64,000 bases of DNA from Pegoplata infirma (lineage: Eukaryota; Arthropoda; Insecta; Diptera; Anthomyiidae). The stretch is from the NCBI GenBank assembly GCA_963921195.1, contig OY992537.1:180684065-180748064 (forward strand), in the 5' to 3' direction. Position numbers and translations under genes: made by a program. Shown piece by piece: positions 10,790 to 22,017 of this stretch. The stretch's first letter is position 1. Each line of letters begins with the position of its first letter. The notes below the pieces were generated by a model, which was not told the DNA's origin, searched no databases, and was given only the letters and a program-made list of their open reading frames with translations.

Positions 10790-13700
10790 GTAAAATAGTC
10801 TCACAATATGGTACTTTCTATAGAACAATTGTCTCAGAATATGAAAATTGTTCTAAAGAAAAATTGTCTTAGAATCTATGATTTTTTCTATTGAAAAATT
10901 GTATCAGAACCTGAGACTTTTTCTGTAGAAAAATTGTCACAGAATCTAAAATTTGTTCTGTAGAAAAATTGTGTCAGAATCTGAGTTTTTTTTCTATAGG
11001 AAAATTGTTTAAGAATTTACGACTTTTTTTATAGAAAAATTGTCTCAAAATGCAAGGCTTTTTCTATAGAAAAAATTTCTCAGAAATAGAGAATTTTTCT
11101 ATAGAAAAAAATTCTAAGAATTACAGAATTTTTTTCAATAGTAAATTTCTGAAAGACAATTTTTCTTTAGAAAATTTTTTGAAAGACAATTTTTTTATAA
11201 AAAAATTTTCAAGCAATATTTCCATAGAAAATATCTCTAAAAACAATTTTTGTATAAAAATTTCTCAAGGACAATTTTTCTATAGAAAATTTCTGAAAGA
11301 CAATTCTTCTATAGAAAATTTCTTAAAGACAAGTTATCTATAAAAATTTTTTTAAATACAATTTTTTATAAAAAATTTCTCATACAATTTTTCTATAGAA
11401 AATATGTATTAAGACAATTTTTCTCTAAAAATTTCTCAAAGTCAATTTTTCCATAGAAAATTTCTTAAAGACAATTTTTCTCTAGAAATGTCTGAAAGAC
11501 AATTTTTCTACAGAAAAAGACAATTTTTCTATAGATACTTTCTAAAAAAAAAAACAAAAAAATATCTAAAGAAAAGTTGTTTTTACGAAATTTTTTACAG
11601 AATAATTTTCTATAGAAAAACTGTCTTTTCTATAGAAAAATTATCTTTAAGAAATTTTCCTTACAAAAATTGCCTTTGAAAAAGTTTCTATTAAAAATTG
11701 TCTTTCAAAAATTTTCTATAGAAAAAAATGCCTTTAAGACATTTTCTATAGAAAAATTGTATTTGAAAAATTTTCTATTTAAGAATGCCTTTAAGACATT
11801 TTCTATAGAAAAATTGTATTCGAAAAATTTTCTATTTAAAAATTGTCTTTGACAAAGTTTTTATAGAAAAATTGTCTTTAAGAAATTTTCTATAGAAAAA
11901 TTGTCTTTCAGAAATTTTCTATAGAAAAATTGACTTTCAGAAATGTTCTATAGAAAAATTGTCCTTGAGAAATTTTCTATAAAAAATTTTCTATAAACAA
12001 ATTGTCTTTGAGAAATTTTTTATGAAAATTTTTTAAAAAATTTTCTACAGAAAAATTTTCTGTTAGAAATTTTCTCTGAAAACCTGTCTTTCAGAAATTT
12101 TCTATAGAAAAATTTTCTTTCAGAAATTTTCTGTAAAAAAATTGTCTCTCAGAAAAAAAATTTTTTTTAGAAATTTTCTATAGAAAACCTGTCTTTTAGA
12201 AATTTTATATAGAAAAATTGTTTTTCAGAAATTTTCTGCAGAAAAATTGTCTCTCAGCAATTTTCTATAAAAAATTGTCTTTAAGAAAGTTTCTATAGAA
12301 TTTTTTTTTTTTAAATTTCTATTAAAAAATTATCTTTGAGAAGTTTTCTATATAAAAATTATATTTGGGAAATTTTCTATAGAAAAATTATCTTTAAAAA
12401 ATTTTCTATTGAAGAATTGTCTTTGAGAAATTTTCTGTAGAAAAATTGTCCTTGGGAATTGTCTTTGAGAATTTTTCTATGGAAAATTATTTTTCAAAAA
12501 TATTTTCTAGAAATATTGTCTAAGAAATTTTCTATAGAATAATTGTCTTTGAGAATTTTTCTATGAAAATTGCCTTTCAGAAGTATTCTATGGAAAAATT
12601 GTGTTTGAGAAAGTTTCCATAGAACGATTGTCTTTCAGAAATTTTCTACAGAAAACCTGTCTTTCAGAAATTTTATATAGAAAAACTGTCTTTGAAAAAG
12701 TTTCTGTAGAAAAATTGTCTTTGAGAAATATTTTATAGAAAAATTGTCTTTGAGAAATATTCTATAGAAAAATTGTCTTTCAGAAACTTTCTATAAAAAA
12801 TTTTCTATAGAAAAATTGTTGTTCAAAAATTTTCTATAGAAAAATTAACTTTCAAATTTTTTTTTAGAAAAATTGTCTTTCAGAAATTTTCTATAGAAAA
12901 ATTGTCTTCCAGAAATTTTCTATCGAAAAATTTTCTATAGAAGAATTGTCTTTCAGAAAATTTCTACAGAAAAATTGCGTTTCAGAAATTTTCTATGAAA
13001 AATTATCTTTGTGAAATTTTCTATAGAAAAATTATCTTTTTTAATTGGTTTAAAACCAATTTTCTATGGAAAAATTGGTTTTAAAACATTTTCTATTAAA
13101 GAATTGTCTTTGAGGAATTTTCTGTAGAATAATTGTCTTTGGGAAATTTTCTATAGAAAAATTATCTTTAGAAAATTTTCTATTAAAGAATTATCTTTGA
13201 GAAATTTTTTATAGAAAAATTGTCTTTAAGAAATTTTTTATAGAAATTTTTTTTAAAATTGGCTTGAAAAAGTTTTCTACAGAAAAATCGTCGTCAAAAA
13301 CTTTTTATAGAAAAATTATCTTTCAGAAATTTTCTATAGAAAAATTGTCAACCAGAAATTTTCTATCGAAAAATTTTCTTTCAGAAATTTTCTATAGAAA
13401 AATTGGCGTTCAGAAAGTTTCTATAGAAAAACTGTCTTTCAGGAATTTGCTATAGAAGAATTGTCTTTGAGAAAATTTCTATAGAAAATTTTACTTTAAG
13501 AAATTTTCTATAGGAGTATTTTCTTTCAGAAATTTTCTGTAGAAAAATTATTTCTCAGAAATTTTCTATAAAAGAATTGTCTTTGAAAAATTTTCTATAG
13601 AAAAATTGTCTATTAGAAATTTTCTATAGAAGAATTGTCTTTGAGAAATTTTTTAAAAAAATTGTCTGTTAAAAATTTTATATAGTAAATCTGTCTTTTA

Positions 13701-13870
13701 GAAATTTTTTATAGAAAAATAGTCTTTCAGAAATTTTCTATAGAAGAATTGTCTTTCAGAAAGTTTTTATAGAAAAATTGTCTGTCAGAAATTTTCTAAA
13801 GAAGAGTTGTCTTTTTTTCTATAGAAAAATTGTCTTTAAGAAAGTTTCTATAGAAAAATTTAGTTGTCAC
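10790..13870. repeat. Diverged tandem array, 29-bp unit with TTTTCTATAGAAAA dyad
   Basis: About 100 degenerate units. Before about 11570 units read GAAAGACAATTTTTCTATAG; after it they read CTATAGAAAAATTGTCTTTC, so orientation flips once. The first about 250 bp have a 35-bp-like unit with TCAGAATCTGAG, as in the array at 51.0 kb. Short ORFs through it are repeat-derived. Confidence 0.9.
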
Positions 13871-14251
13871 TGATTATGCTAAGTATGTATTTTAAGCTTT
13901 TTAGTATTTATATATTATTATAAAATTGTCCTTTATATTAAAAAAAAAATATTAAAAATAAATGTAATTAAAATTTATAATGTTGAGCATTTTGTATGGA
14001 AGGGGATATATAAAACTATGAAATCAACCTAAAAAAATACGTTATTTGACCAATCAAACTGTACCATTTATTTAAATATAGTGGCTAAATAAACAAAATT
14101 AATTTGAAATAATGCTGAAATGCATTTTGTAAGTTTACCTAAGTTGATTCGGGTAATATGCAAAGAAACTTTTCAAGTTGGATTCCTGCGAAAAATCTTA
14201 GGTAAATTATACCCTAAAATTAAATAATTTCACAATTGTTTTTTTTTTGGG

Positions 14252-16225
14252 TGTTAAGACAGCAGAAAATGTCCCACATTTTCAAACTGTAATTAATTGT
14301 TTAGTGATTTTGCATTTGGGGGATTTCGCCTCAAGTGACACAACTTTTGAAACCGATCGGGATAAAATTTGCTCCAAGATTAGTCCTAGTACACACAAAA
14401 AAATGAAAATGAGTTTCAATCACTAAAATGATTATATCAATTACTATTTTAATTGATTTTGCACCTATCACGAAAGTGATAGTATTAATTACTAAAATTT
14501 GTAAAAGTTTAATATCGCAAAAGTGCATTTATTCTCAATTCACGGAAATTTTCGAAAAAAGTTAAAAAATGTAATCATATCAATTAATAAAATGATTAAA
14601 AACAAAATTGAACTTTTTAAAATTTTTAATTTTAATATTTTTATCTAAAATTTTTTGTGTATAGATAGTAGTTGCGAGACAATTTTTCAACGAGATTGGT
14701 CAAGGAATCTCCGAGTTAGAGCGGGTCAAAATTTGACATTTTGGTCAAACCCATGTAACTTATTACCTATTTGTTGTTAGGAAAATGTGTGCAAAAAGTG
14801 TTAAGATAGCTATTTCAAAACCTCTAACTCAGAGAGTCCTTCACCGATCTCGTTAAAAATTGTGTCCAAACTAACCATTCCGATTGGAAGACATCGGTTT
14901 TAAAATTTGTGTCATTTGAGGCGAAAAAAAGAGATTATAGTTTCAAAATTCGTCGAAGTTTTTCAACGAAAAATCTTCAAGAAGTTTTAAATAGTTGTGA
15001 GAGAATTAACCGAAATACTTGGTAAAATAAGGAAAAACTGCATTTTAAACTAACTCAATTTTATAGAGTTTATAAATTACATAGTGATACAAAATCGAAC
15101 TTTCCGATTCGGAATGGGATGAAACCAAAAACAATTTAATGTTGACATTTTACATAACAAAACCATCAAGGCTTTTTTAAGTTCAGTGCTAGATTTTTTT
15201 TACACGCATTTGAATTTGGTGATTTTAAAGCATTCAAAATTTTTGGAGACTTAATATGTCCCTGGTGGTGCCCATATTGGACATGTGGGGTCCAGCATCC
15301 AAAACTAAGTTCGAAATTACGTTAGCTGTAACTGGTATGAATTTCGCTGCAATCAGTCCAGTACCTACTTACAAATTTTTAAAAATAATCCCATGTGTAC
15401 CGTTACGTATGATTGTTATTTAAAGGCAATTACAAAATTAAGTATACGCCACTTAAGTATACAGTTTTCAAGTAATTATTTTTATAATTGTAATAAAACT
15501 TCACCAAAATGCGTGTAAAAAAATCTAGCACTAAACTAAAAACAACTTTCATTTGCTTCTGGTTTCATCCCATTCCGATTTGGTTGTTGCACAGTGTTAT
15601 CAATTCAAAATGTTTATTTAATTAATCGCACAGTACTTAAAAAAAAAATTAAACAACAAAAATCAAAATTGTATGAGTTAAAAAAAGAATTGAAATTATT
15701 TAAACAAAATTTTGTTTAATGTTTTCATTAATTTTATTATTTGTGTAATATCATTATTATAAAAGAAAATTAACAAAAAAAATATTTATTGTATTAAATT
15801 AAAAAACAAAAGAAAATATTTAATTGTATATGTTAAACATTTAATTTAATGAAATATGATCTATTTATCATCTAAATATGTATTTACATACTAATTTTGT
15901 TGTGTAGCATTATTTTAAAACCAAAAAAAAACTCTCTTTGTGTTAAAATAACTACATACAAATATTTACCAACTATTATATAAAAAAAATATAACTTTTC
16001 CTTACAAGAAAAAAAAACAAATTTTTCAATGTGTTTTTATTTAAGTTAAGCAAGTGCGGATCCAGCTTTTGGATTTGGGGAAGGGAACTTTTTTTACTCC
16101 CAAAAATTTGTTCACAAGGGAACCCCGCACAGGGATTTGTTCCCAGTATTTGGTACTCTTGCATTAAATAATCTAATCAAGAACGGTTTTAAAAAAAACA
16201 AGTAAGAGCGTTAAATTCGGCTGTG
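14252..16225 (+). repeat. 1.98-kb direct repeat, copy 2
   Basis: Same composite as 4992-6971, 9.26 kb downstream, with a few substitutions and small indels (1974 against 1980 bp). Both copies keep the same nested insertions, so they come from one duplication or from transposition of a composite. Confidence 0.85.
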
Positions 16226-16855
16226 CCGAATCTTTAATACCCTCCAACACGTTTAAAATAAAAAAAATCGCAGGGGCGTCTTTTTTATTTTGGTGGCAGG
16301 GTCGGCGGATTTGGTGGGGGACACCTATACCCCCGCTATATATGTTTACAAATTATTTGTTTATGATATTTACGCTTAAATAATATATTTTTATCGTTAT
16401 TTTTAATTAATTTCTATAACCACGCCCCCAAAGGGGGCGGCCTAAAAAAAATCGAATTTTCTAACCCCCTTAGTCCAAGGGCAGGTATATGAACATAATA
16501 TGGCATACAAATGTTACATTTGTTGAGCAAAAATTAATAAAAAAAACTCGTAAAAATATCGTGTTTTTCAGGGGTCGTTTTAGTTCTTCAAGGGAGAACT
16601 TTTTTCCCCCTGGTCCGATTTTGTCCATCTTCGAACTTAACCTTACCAGTAACAAAAGAGATATTCTTGTCCAATTTCAGGGGTCAAGCTCTTTTGGTTT
16701 GGACTGCATCGTTACTTCTACAGACGGACTGACATGGCTAGAATGTCTTAGATTCTATCATGGATCAATATTATATATACTTTGTGGGGTCCCCGACCGA
16801 TATTTCGATGTGTTACACATGGAATGACAAAGTGAGTATACCCCCATACTGTGGT
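16190..16855 (-). mobile_element. DINE-1-like repeat, reverse orientation
   Basis: Starts AACAAGTAAGAGCGTTAAAT with TTCGGCTGTGCCGAA. Ends with CAGACGGACTG, CTTTGTGGGGTCCCC and TATTTCGATGTGTTACACAT, the reverse complement of the family head. Confidence 0.6.
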
Positions 16856-16988
16856 TGAAGGGTACAAAAATCGGAGCAAGGACACTAGACCGGGTCGAAA
16901 AAAAAAGTTCCCATTGTGCGGGCTTTATTTTAAAGCTTACCTCGAAAAAGTTCCATAGCCAAAATATTAGATTTTAAGGTCGCGATTT

Positions 16989-19900
16989 GGGGTGTAATAT
17001 AGATCGCCTCCGTGAACAATACTGTTTGCAGGTGCACCCTGGTTTCCGCTAAATGATCTATCGCGACTGGCTGCCAAACTATCAGAACTATATCTGGTCT
17101 CCTGGTAAATTTGAAAAAACAAACAACTAGAAATACTAAGCAGATAAAACAACAACAAAATAATGCAGCCTAAAGTAAACCGAACTAGCTCTTCTAAGAG
17201 CTTCTTGACAAAGAATATCGGACCTTCGGTCCGAATTCTACAGCTTAATATTGAGGGAATGAGCAGAGCTAAATGCGATTATATCTCGCGTCTGCTGTCT
17301 GACGAATGTATTGATGTCGTCATCATACAAGAAACCCACATTTTAACTGAAGAAGAATTCAATATACGTGGCATGATTGATGGATATGATGCTGTTGGTG
17401 TACTATACCATCGTTCATATGGTTCCGCTACATATGTCAGAACTGGTCTGGACAATGTCACCCTAATTGATATTTGCTCTGAGCAAGACGTGTATACTAT
17501 TACGATTGAAATCTCTGGGGTGCATATTATAAACGTTTATAAGCCCCCAAACATTCTATGGCCTGACTCAGTCCTCCCCACATTTCCACACCCGTCGCTG
17601 TATACTGGTGATTTTAATAGCCAACATACCTCTTGGAGGTACCCTACTGATGACATAAGTGGCAACATGTTAGTCGAATGGGCAGAGGTTAACAACTTAA
17701 ACCTTATTTTTGATGCGAAAGACGCCGCAACCTTTCACTCCGGTCGCTGGCGCAGAGGCTATAATCCCGACCTCACATATGTCAGTCTTAGAGATGACCA
17801 CACTCCCATCCCAGTCTACCGAAAAGTACTACAAACATTCCCAAACAGCCAACATCGTCCAGTTTTCCTAGAAATAGGAATTCAGATACCCTTAGTCGAA
17901 TCATTTCCAAAACCAAGATGGAACTTCTGCAAAGCCTCTTGGAAATCGTTTTCTCGAGATCTCGACTCTAACATAAGGTGGATAAATCCAACCCCAAATA
18001 ATTATCCAAGAATGGTGAAAATGGTAATTGCTACTGCAAAGAAACATATACCCAGAGGATACCGGAAACAATATGTTCCTGGCTGGTCAGAAGAAACCGA
18101 GACTCTACACTCGGAATATCTAGCTACTCAAGATGAGACAATTGCAGACGAACTTCTAAAGTCTCTTGATAATGCTCGCAGGGAAAAATGGCACCATACT
18201 GTTGAAAATGTAAATTTCACACATTCCAGCCGAAAAGCTTGGAGCCTCCTTCGTAAATTGGGTAATAGCACTCCTATAACAACATCGAAATCGAACATAC
18301 ACCCTGACAGTATTGCTCTAAACATCAAACGAACATCAAAAATTGTATCGGAGAAGAAACACACCATTAATATTAAAAAGAAACTTAAAGAATTAAAAAA
18401 TGAATCGTCTATCATCCCACAGTTCTCAGGACCTTTCAGTGAGGAGGAAATTAACTTCGCAATATCGCAAGTTAAGTCAGGGAAATCCGCAGGAGCGGAT
18501 GGTATATTTCCTGAGTTTTTTATACATAGTGGAAAAATTTTTCGAAAATGGCTTACACTTTTCTACTCAAATGTACTACTAACTGGTGTAATGCCTACGG
18601 ATCTGAAGAGATCTAAAATACTCGCCCTTTTAAAACCAGGCAAGCCAAAGGAACAAGCTGAAAGTTACCGACCGATAGCACTATTAAGCGTTGTATACAA
18701 ATTACTCGAAAGACTAATTTATAACAGAGTTGAACCCACTATTAATAGCATCGTTCCGGTAGAGCAGGCGGGGTTTAGATCGGGACGTAGCTGCACTGAT
18801 CAGGTACTATCCTTAACGACCTACATTGAGGCTGGTTTTCAATTAAAACTCAGGACATCCGTTGCATTTATAGATCTCAAAGCTGCGTACGACACGGTCT
18901 GGAAAGACGGGCTGATCTATAAATTTCTAAAAGTTATCCCTTGCATCCGAACTGCTACTCTTCTCAACAATATGTTAAGTGATCGTCATTTTATAGTGTA
19001 TCTTGGAAACAAACAAAGCAGGAAGTGTAAACTTAATAATGGACTCCCCCAAGGATCTGTACTTGCCCCGCTTCTATTTAATCTCTACACTCATGACCTC
19101 CCATCAACGTACTCAAAAAAGTTCTCCTACGCAGATGACATCGCTATAGCCACTCAACGCTACTTAGTTAAAGATGCTGAATCTGTCCTTACAAATGACC
19201 TGCTATCACTTGGAAATTATTTAAAAAAATGGCGTCTGTGTCCTAGCCTCAACAAGACGGAAGTAACATGTTTTCACCTCAATAATAGTCAATCTGATCT
19301 AAAGCTTAACGTTCGTTTTGGAGATACTATCCTACCCTTTAATCCAACACCAAAATACCTTGGAGTTACCCTTGATAGAACACTCTCTTTTAAAAAGCAC
19401 ATAGAAAATACTGCTAACAAAGTTAAAACGCGTAACAATATTATCCAAAAACTTGCGTCAACTACTTGGGGAGCTTCTGCAAAAACACTGCGCTCAGCAT
19501 CACTCGGACTGGTTTATTCTTCTGCAGAATACTGCGCACCGGTCTGGCTTAATAGCCCCCACGTAAACAAATTATATACCCAACTAAATGCATGTATGCG
19601 ACTAATAACAGGTACAATGTCTTCAACCCCAATAAGATTTTTACCTGTTCTAAGTAATATTCTACCACCAAGTCTAAGACGTCAGAATGCACTACTCCGC
19701 GAACATCGAAAAATAATCGCCAATCCTAGCCTTAAAATACACCAATATATTGAAGCTGCTAATGACGACCGTCTCATATCTCGAAAACCTCCATTAAAAC
19801 TAGCTGAAAGTCTCGCAAACAATAATTATGACCCATATAACATCTGGTTTAATAATTGGAACCAAGCTTCATGTGATGACTTAATAAAAATACAGGACTT

Positions 19901-20291
19901 GACCTGTATGCCTCCGGGATCAGAATTGCCTAGGCCTATATGGGTTAGGCTTAACCGTATACGGACAAACAATGGAAGGTGCGCAGCTACTCTTTTTAAA
20001 TGGGGCTCCGCTGTTTCGCCATTATGTGATTGCAGTGATGTTAATCAAACCATTTACCACATTATAAAAGACTGCCCCCATCGTAAATTTCTTGGCGAAC
20101 TACACGAACTAAACAATGCTGGCCCAGATGCCGTCCGGTGGCTGAAGAATATTGACATCAATATCTAATTATTATCTATACTATTTCTCTATCAAAATAT
20201 GCTAAACTTTGTTGTATAATCTGTTAAACTAGTAATGCTTATATCTCTAAAATTGTAATTGTTTGTATCAGTGCCATACGATAAATAAATA
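16989..20291 (+). mobile_element. Non-LTR retrotransposon, Jockey-like, apparently intact ORF
   Basis: About 170 bp of leader, one 1001-codon ORF, and about 120 bp of 3' UTR ending in an A-rich GATAAATAAATAA tail. The borders are inferred because the insertion interrupts one arm of a foldback whose other arm (21784-21930) is continuous. No clear TSD is visible. The lack of a gag-like ORF1 suggests either 5' truncation or a single-ORF family. Confidence 0.85.
17163..20168 (+). CDS. Endonuclease-reverse transcriptase of a Jockey-like non-LTR element
   Basis: Codes for target-primed reverse transcription. N-terminal exonuclease/endonuclease/phosphatase domain (about 20-235): LQLNIEG, IIQETH (E57), VYKPP, GDFNSQHTSW (D150, N152), NPDLTYV and FPNSQHRP (H231). 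The last motif has SQH where most families have SDH; I recall related insect elements with SQHRP, so it may be normal for this lineage. The reverse-transcriptase domain (about 430-760) has YRPIALLSVVYKLLE, QAGFRSGRSCTDQ, AFIDLKAAYDTVW (D571), GLPQGSVLAPLLFN, the catalytic YADD (656-659) and KYLGVTLD. A C-terminal C-x-C-x8-H-x4-C knuckle sits at C955, C957, H966, C971. There are no internal stops in 1001 codons, so the element is young or still mobile. Confidence 0.92.
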   Translation: MQPKVNRTSSSKSFLTKNIGPSVRILQLNIEGMSRAKCDYISRLLSDECIDVVIIQETHILTEEEFNIRGMIDGYDAVGVLYHRSYGSATYVRTGLDNVTLIDICSEQDVYTITIEISGVHIINVYKPPNILWPDSVLPTFPHPSLYTGDFNSQHTSWRYPTDDISGNMLVEWAEVNNLNLIFDAKDAATFHSGRWRRGYNPDLTYVSLRDDHTPIPVYRKVLQTFPNSQHRPVFLEIGIQIPLVESFPKPRWNFCKASWKSFSRDLDSNIRWINPTPNNYPRMVKMVIATAKKHIPRGYRKQYVPGWSEETETLHSEYLATQDETIADELLKSLDNARREKWHHTVENVNFTHSSRKAWSLLRKLGNSTPITTSKSNIHPDSIALNIKRTSKIVSEKKHTINIKKKLKELKNESSIIPQFSGPFSEEEINFAISQVKSGKSAGADGIFPEFFIHSGKIFRKWLTLFYSNVLLTGVMPTDLKRSKILALLKPGKPKEQAESYRPIALLSVVYKLLERLIYNRVEPTINSIVPVEQAGFRSGRSCTDQVLSLTTYIEAGFQLKLRTSVAFIDLKAAYDTVWKDGLIYKFLKVIPCIRTATLLNNMLSDRHFIVYLGNKQSRKCKLNNGLPQGSVLAPLLFNLYTHDLPSTYSKKFSYADDIAIATQRYLVKDAESVLTNDLLSLGNYLKKWRLCPSLNKTEVTCFHLNNSQSDLKLNVRFGDTILPFNPTPKYLGVTLDRTLSFKKHIENTANKVKTRNNIIQKLASTTWGASAKTLRSASLGLVYSSAEYCAPVWLNSPHVNKLYTQLNACMRLITGTMSSTPIRFLPVLSNILPPSLRRQNALLREHRKIIANPSLKIHQYIEAANDDRLISRKPPLKLAESLANNNYDPYNIWFNNWNQASCDDLIKIQDLTCMPPGSELPRPIWVRLNRIRTNNGRCAATLFKWGSAVSPLCDCSDVNQTIYHIIKDCPHRKFLGELHELNNAGPDAVRWLKNIDINI

Positions 20292-20308
20292 ACCGCCGAA
20301 ATCGTTTT

Positions 20309-21142
20309 TATACCCTCCACTCTAGTGATAGAGGGTATATATAAGTTTGTCATTCCGTTTGTAACACCTCGAAATATTGGTCTAGGACCCCACAAAGTAT
20401 ATATATTCATGATCCTCGATCGATTTTAAGACGATCTAGCAATGTCCGTCCGTCTGTCTGTCTGTCTGTTGAAAACACGCTAACTTTTGAAAGACTTTAC
20501 GGAGGCTCCTGAAGTTTGGCATATATGTTGGGCATTTACCTGGTCAGGTTGGTATTGCAATCCAGCGAAATCGGTCAAGTGGTTCAAAAGTTATAAGCAA
20601 ATGAGTGAATTTCGGCGAGGGTTTTTTTGGAATTTACGAGATAAAACACATGGTAACTTTCGAACGACAATTCTGAGGGTGCTGAAGTGTGGCATATATA
20701 TTTGTCGTTCTTTAGGTCCGGTTCGTTTTAAATTTCAGCCAAATCGGTCTAGTGGTTCAAAAGTTATTAGCAAAACCGTAAATTTCAGATTCGCCTCACC
20801 TTAAATTCACGTGTTGAAAACCCGTTAAACATGTTTTAAAACCATTGGTAAGTCACAAAAATATTTTATATCGCATTTTTGTCACGCAAAAATATTTTTA
20901 CACTTAAAGAAAAAAAAAAATACACTCGAAAAAAATTTTACACTCGAAAAAAAATTTAGTAAATTATTTTTTTTTTTTCAAAAATTAGTTAAAATAAAAC
21001 GTTTTTTTACACAAAATAAAATATTTCTAATCAAAAATGTTATTTTTTCACTCTAGAAAATTTACTATAACTTAAAAAGGGCATTGTGGAGGGCATTCAT
21101 AGATTCGGCCAAGTCGAATTTAATTTTTCTACTTGTTTGTTC
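20309..21142 (+). mobile_element. DINE-1/INE-1-like non-autonomous Helentron copy
   Basis: Begins ATACCCTCCACTCTAGTGAT with hairpin partner GAGGGTAT, then CCCCACAAAGTATATATATT and GTCCGTCCGTCTGTCTG; ends in ATTCGGCCAAGTCGAATTTA and TCTACTTG. Its layout resembles Drosophila DNAREP1/INE-1. No TSD is evident, as expected for Helentrons. Confidence 0.65.
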
Positions 21143-21783
21143 ATAGCTTTGTCATTTGATGTCCGATCGTTGTAAAAAAAAATTTGTTAGAAAGTCCTCA
21201 GCGAGTACTAAATTTGACCCATATCTGGTTTTGACCTCTGAGGTCATCTTCGTGTTATAAGTGTTAGTTTCTCAGCTTTATACCCACCTAAATGATCTTT
21301 ATTTTTCCATTAAATTATAGTATTAAATAATTCATGAAATTCTTCCCTTAGAAGTACCCTCTTAAATTAATTAACAAAAAAGTTACATTCAATTTTAAAT
21401 TTCCATAGAAAAAGATTTAAAACACTTGTTCGTATGTATTTAAATACAAACTAAAAAAATAGTTTAAAGGCATAATAACAAGTGTTTTTTCTAATTTTCT
21501 TTATATTGTATATGAAAATCTTAAATCAAATGTAACTTTTTTGTTAATTAATTTAACTGGATACTTCCAAGGGAAGGATTTTATGATTTTCTTAGTGCTA
21601 TAATTTAATGGAAAAATAAAAATCATTTAAGGGGGTAGAAAGCTGAGAAACTAACACTTATAACACGAAGATGACCTCAGAGGTCAAAACCAGATATGGG
21701 TCAAATTTAGTACTCGCTGAGGACTTTCTAACAATTTTTTTTTTACAACGATCGGACATCAAATGACAAAGCTATGAACAAAA
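21143..21783. repeat. Continuous inner palindrome of the foldback element
   Basis: About 640 bp. Arms meet near 21455. The first about 150 bp of each arm, including the segments around GACCTCTGAGGTCATCTTCG, match almost perfectly; similarity falls toward the centre with small indels. Confidence 0.85.
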
Positions 21784-22017
21784 AACGATTTCGGCGGTAC
21801 CAAATCGCGACCTAAAAATCTAATATTTTGGCTATGGAACTTTTTCGAGGTAAGCTTTAAAATAAAGCCCGCACAATGGGAACTTTTTTTTTCTCCTTTA
21901 TGGTCGACCCAGTCTAAAGGACACGCCTACATCCCATACATCCTGAAATTTTAATATGCGATTAAAGCTAAAAAAAATGGTCACAAAATTCCTTAACTTT
22001 GTCAAAGTTGTAATAGT

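Larger units (their letters stand above)
10187..14251. mobile_element. TIR-like element with a 3-kb internal minisatellite (element S1)
   Basis: Outer parts hold inverted motifs: ACCCAAAAAAA with TTTTTTTTTGGGT, and ACTTAGGTAAATT with TTTACCTAAGT. They flank the tandem array 10790-13870. The right end abuts the second 1.98-kb repeat, so that border is uncertain. Confidence 0.5.
16875..21930. mobile_element. Foldback DNA element split by two later insertions
   Basis: The right arm (21455-21930) reads in reverse complement as one continuous stretch. The same sequence occurs on the left in three blocks: 16880-16988, 20292-20308 (CCGCCGAAATCGTTTTT) and 21143-21455. The gaps are filled by the non-LTR element and a DINE-1-like copy. 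Without them the element is about 0.9-1 kb and nearly wholly palindromic. Confidence 0.8.

Noticed and set aside
11050..11852. Several open reading frames of 60-97 codons in the 10.8-13.9 kb array (Phe/Ile/Lys-rich)
   Set aside because: They are translations of the tandem TTTCTATAGAAAA unit and follow its period; composition and repeats make them non-coding.
4992..16225. The 1.98-kb direct repeats as LTRs of one retrotransposon
   Set aside because: No TG..CA ends with matching TSD, no primer-binding site, and the 7.3 kb between them holds MITEs and a satellite, not gag-pol.
16489..16827. 112-codon plus-strand ORF
   Set aside because: It runs through the DINE-1-like repeat in reverse; no domain is seen.
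20487..20804. 105-codon plus-strand ORF
   Set aside because: It covers standard DINE-1-like sequence (GGTCAAGTGGTTCAAAAG repeats) and has no protein features.
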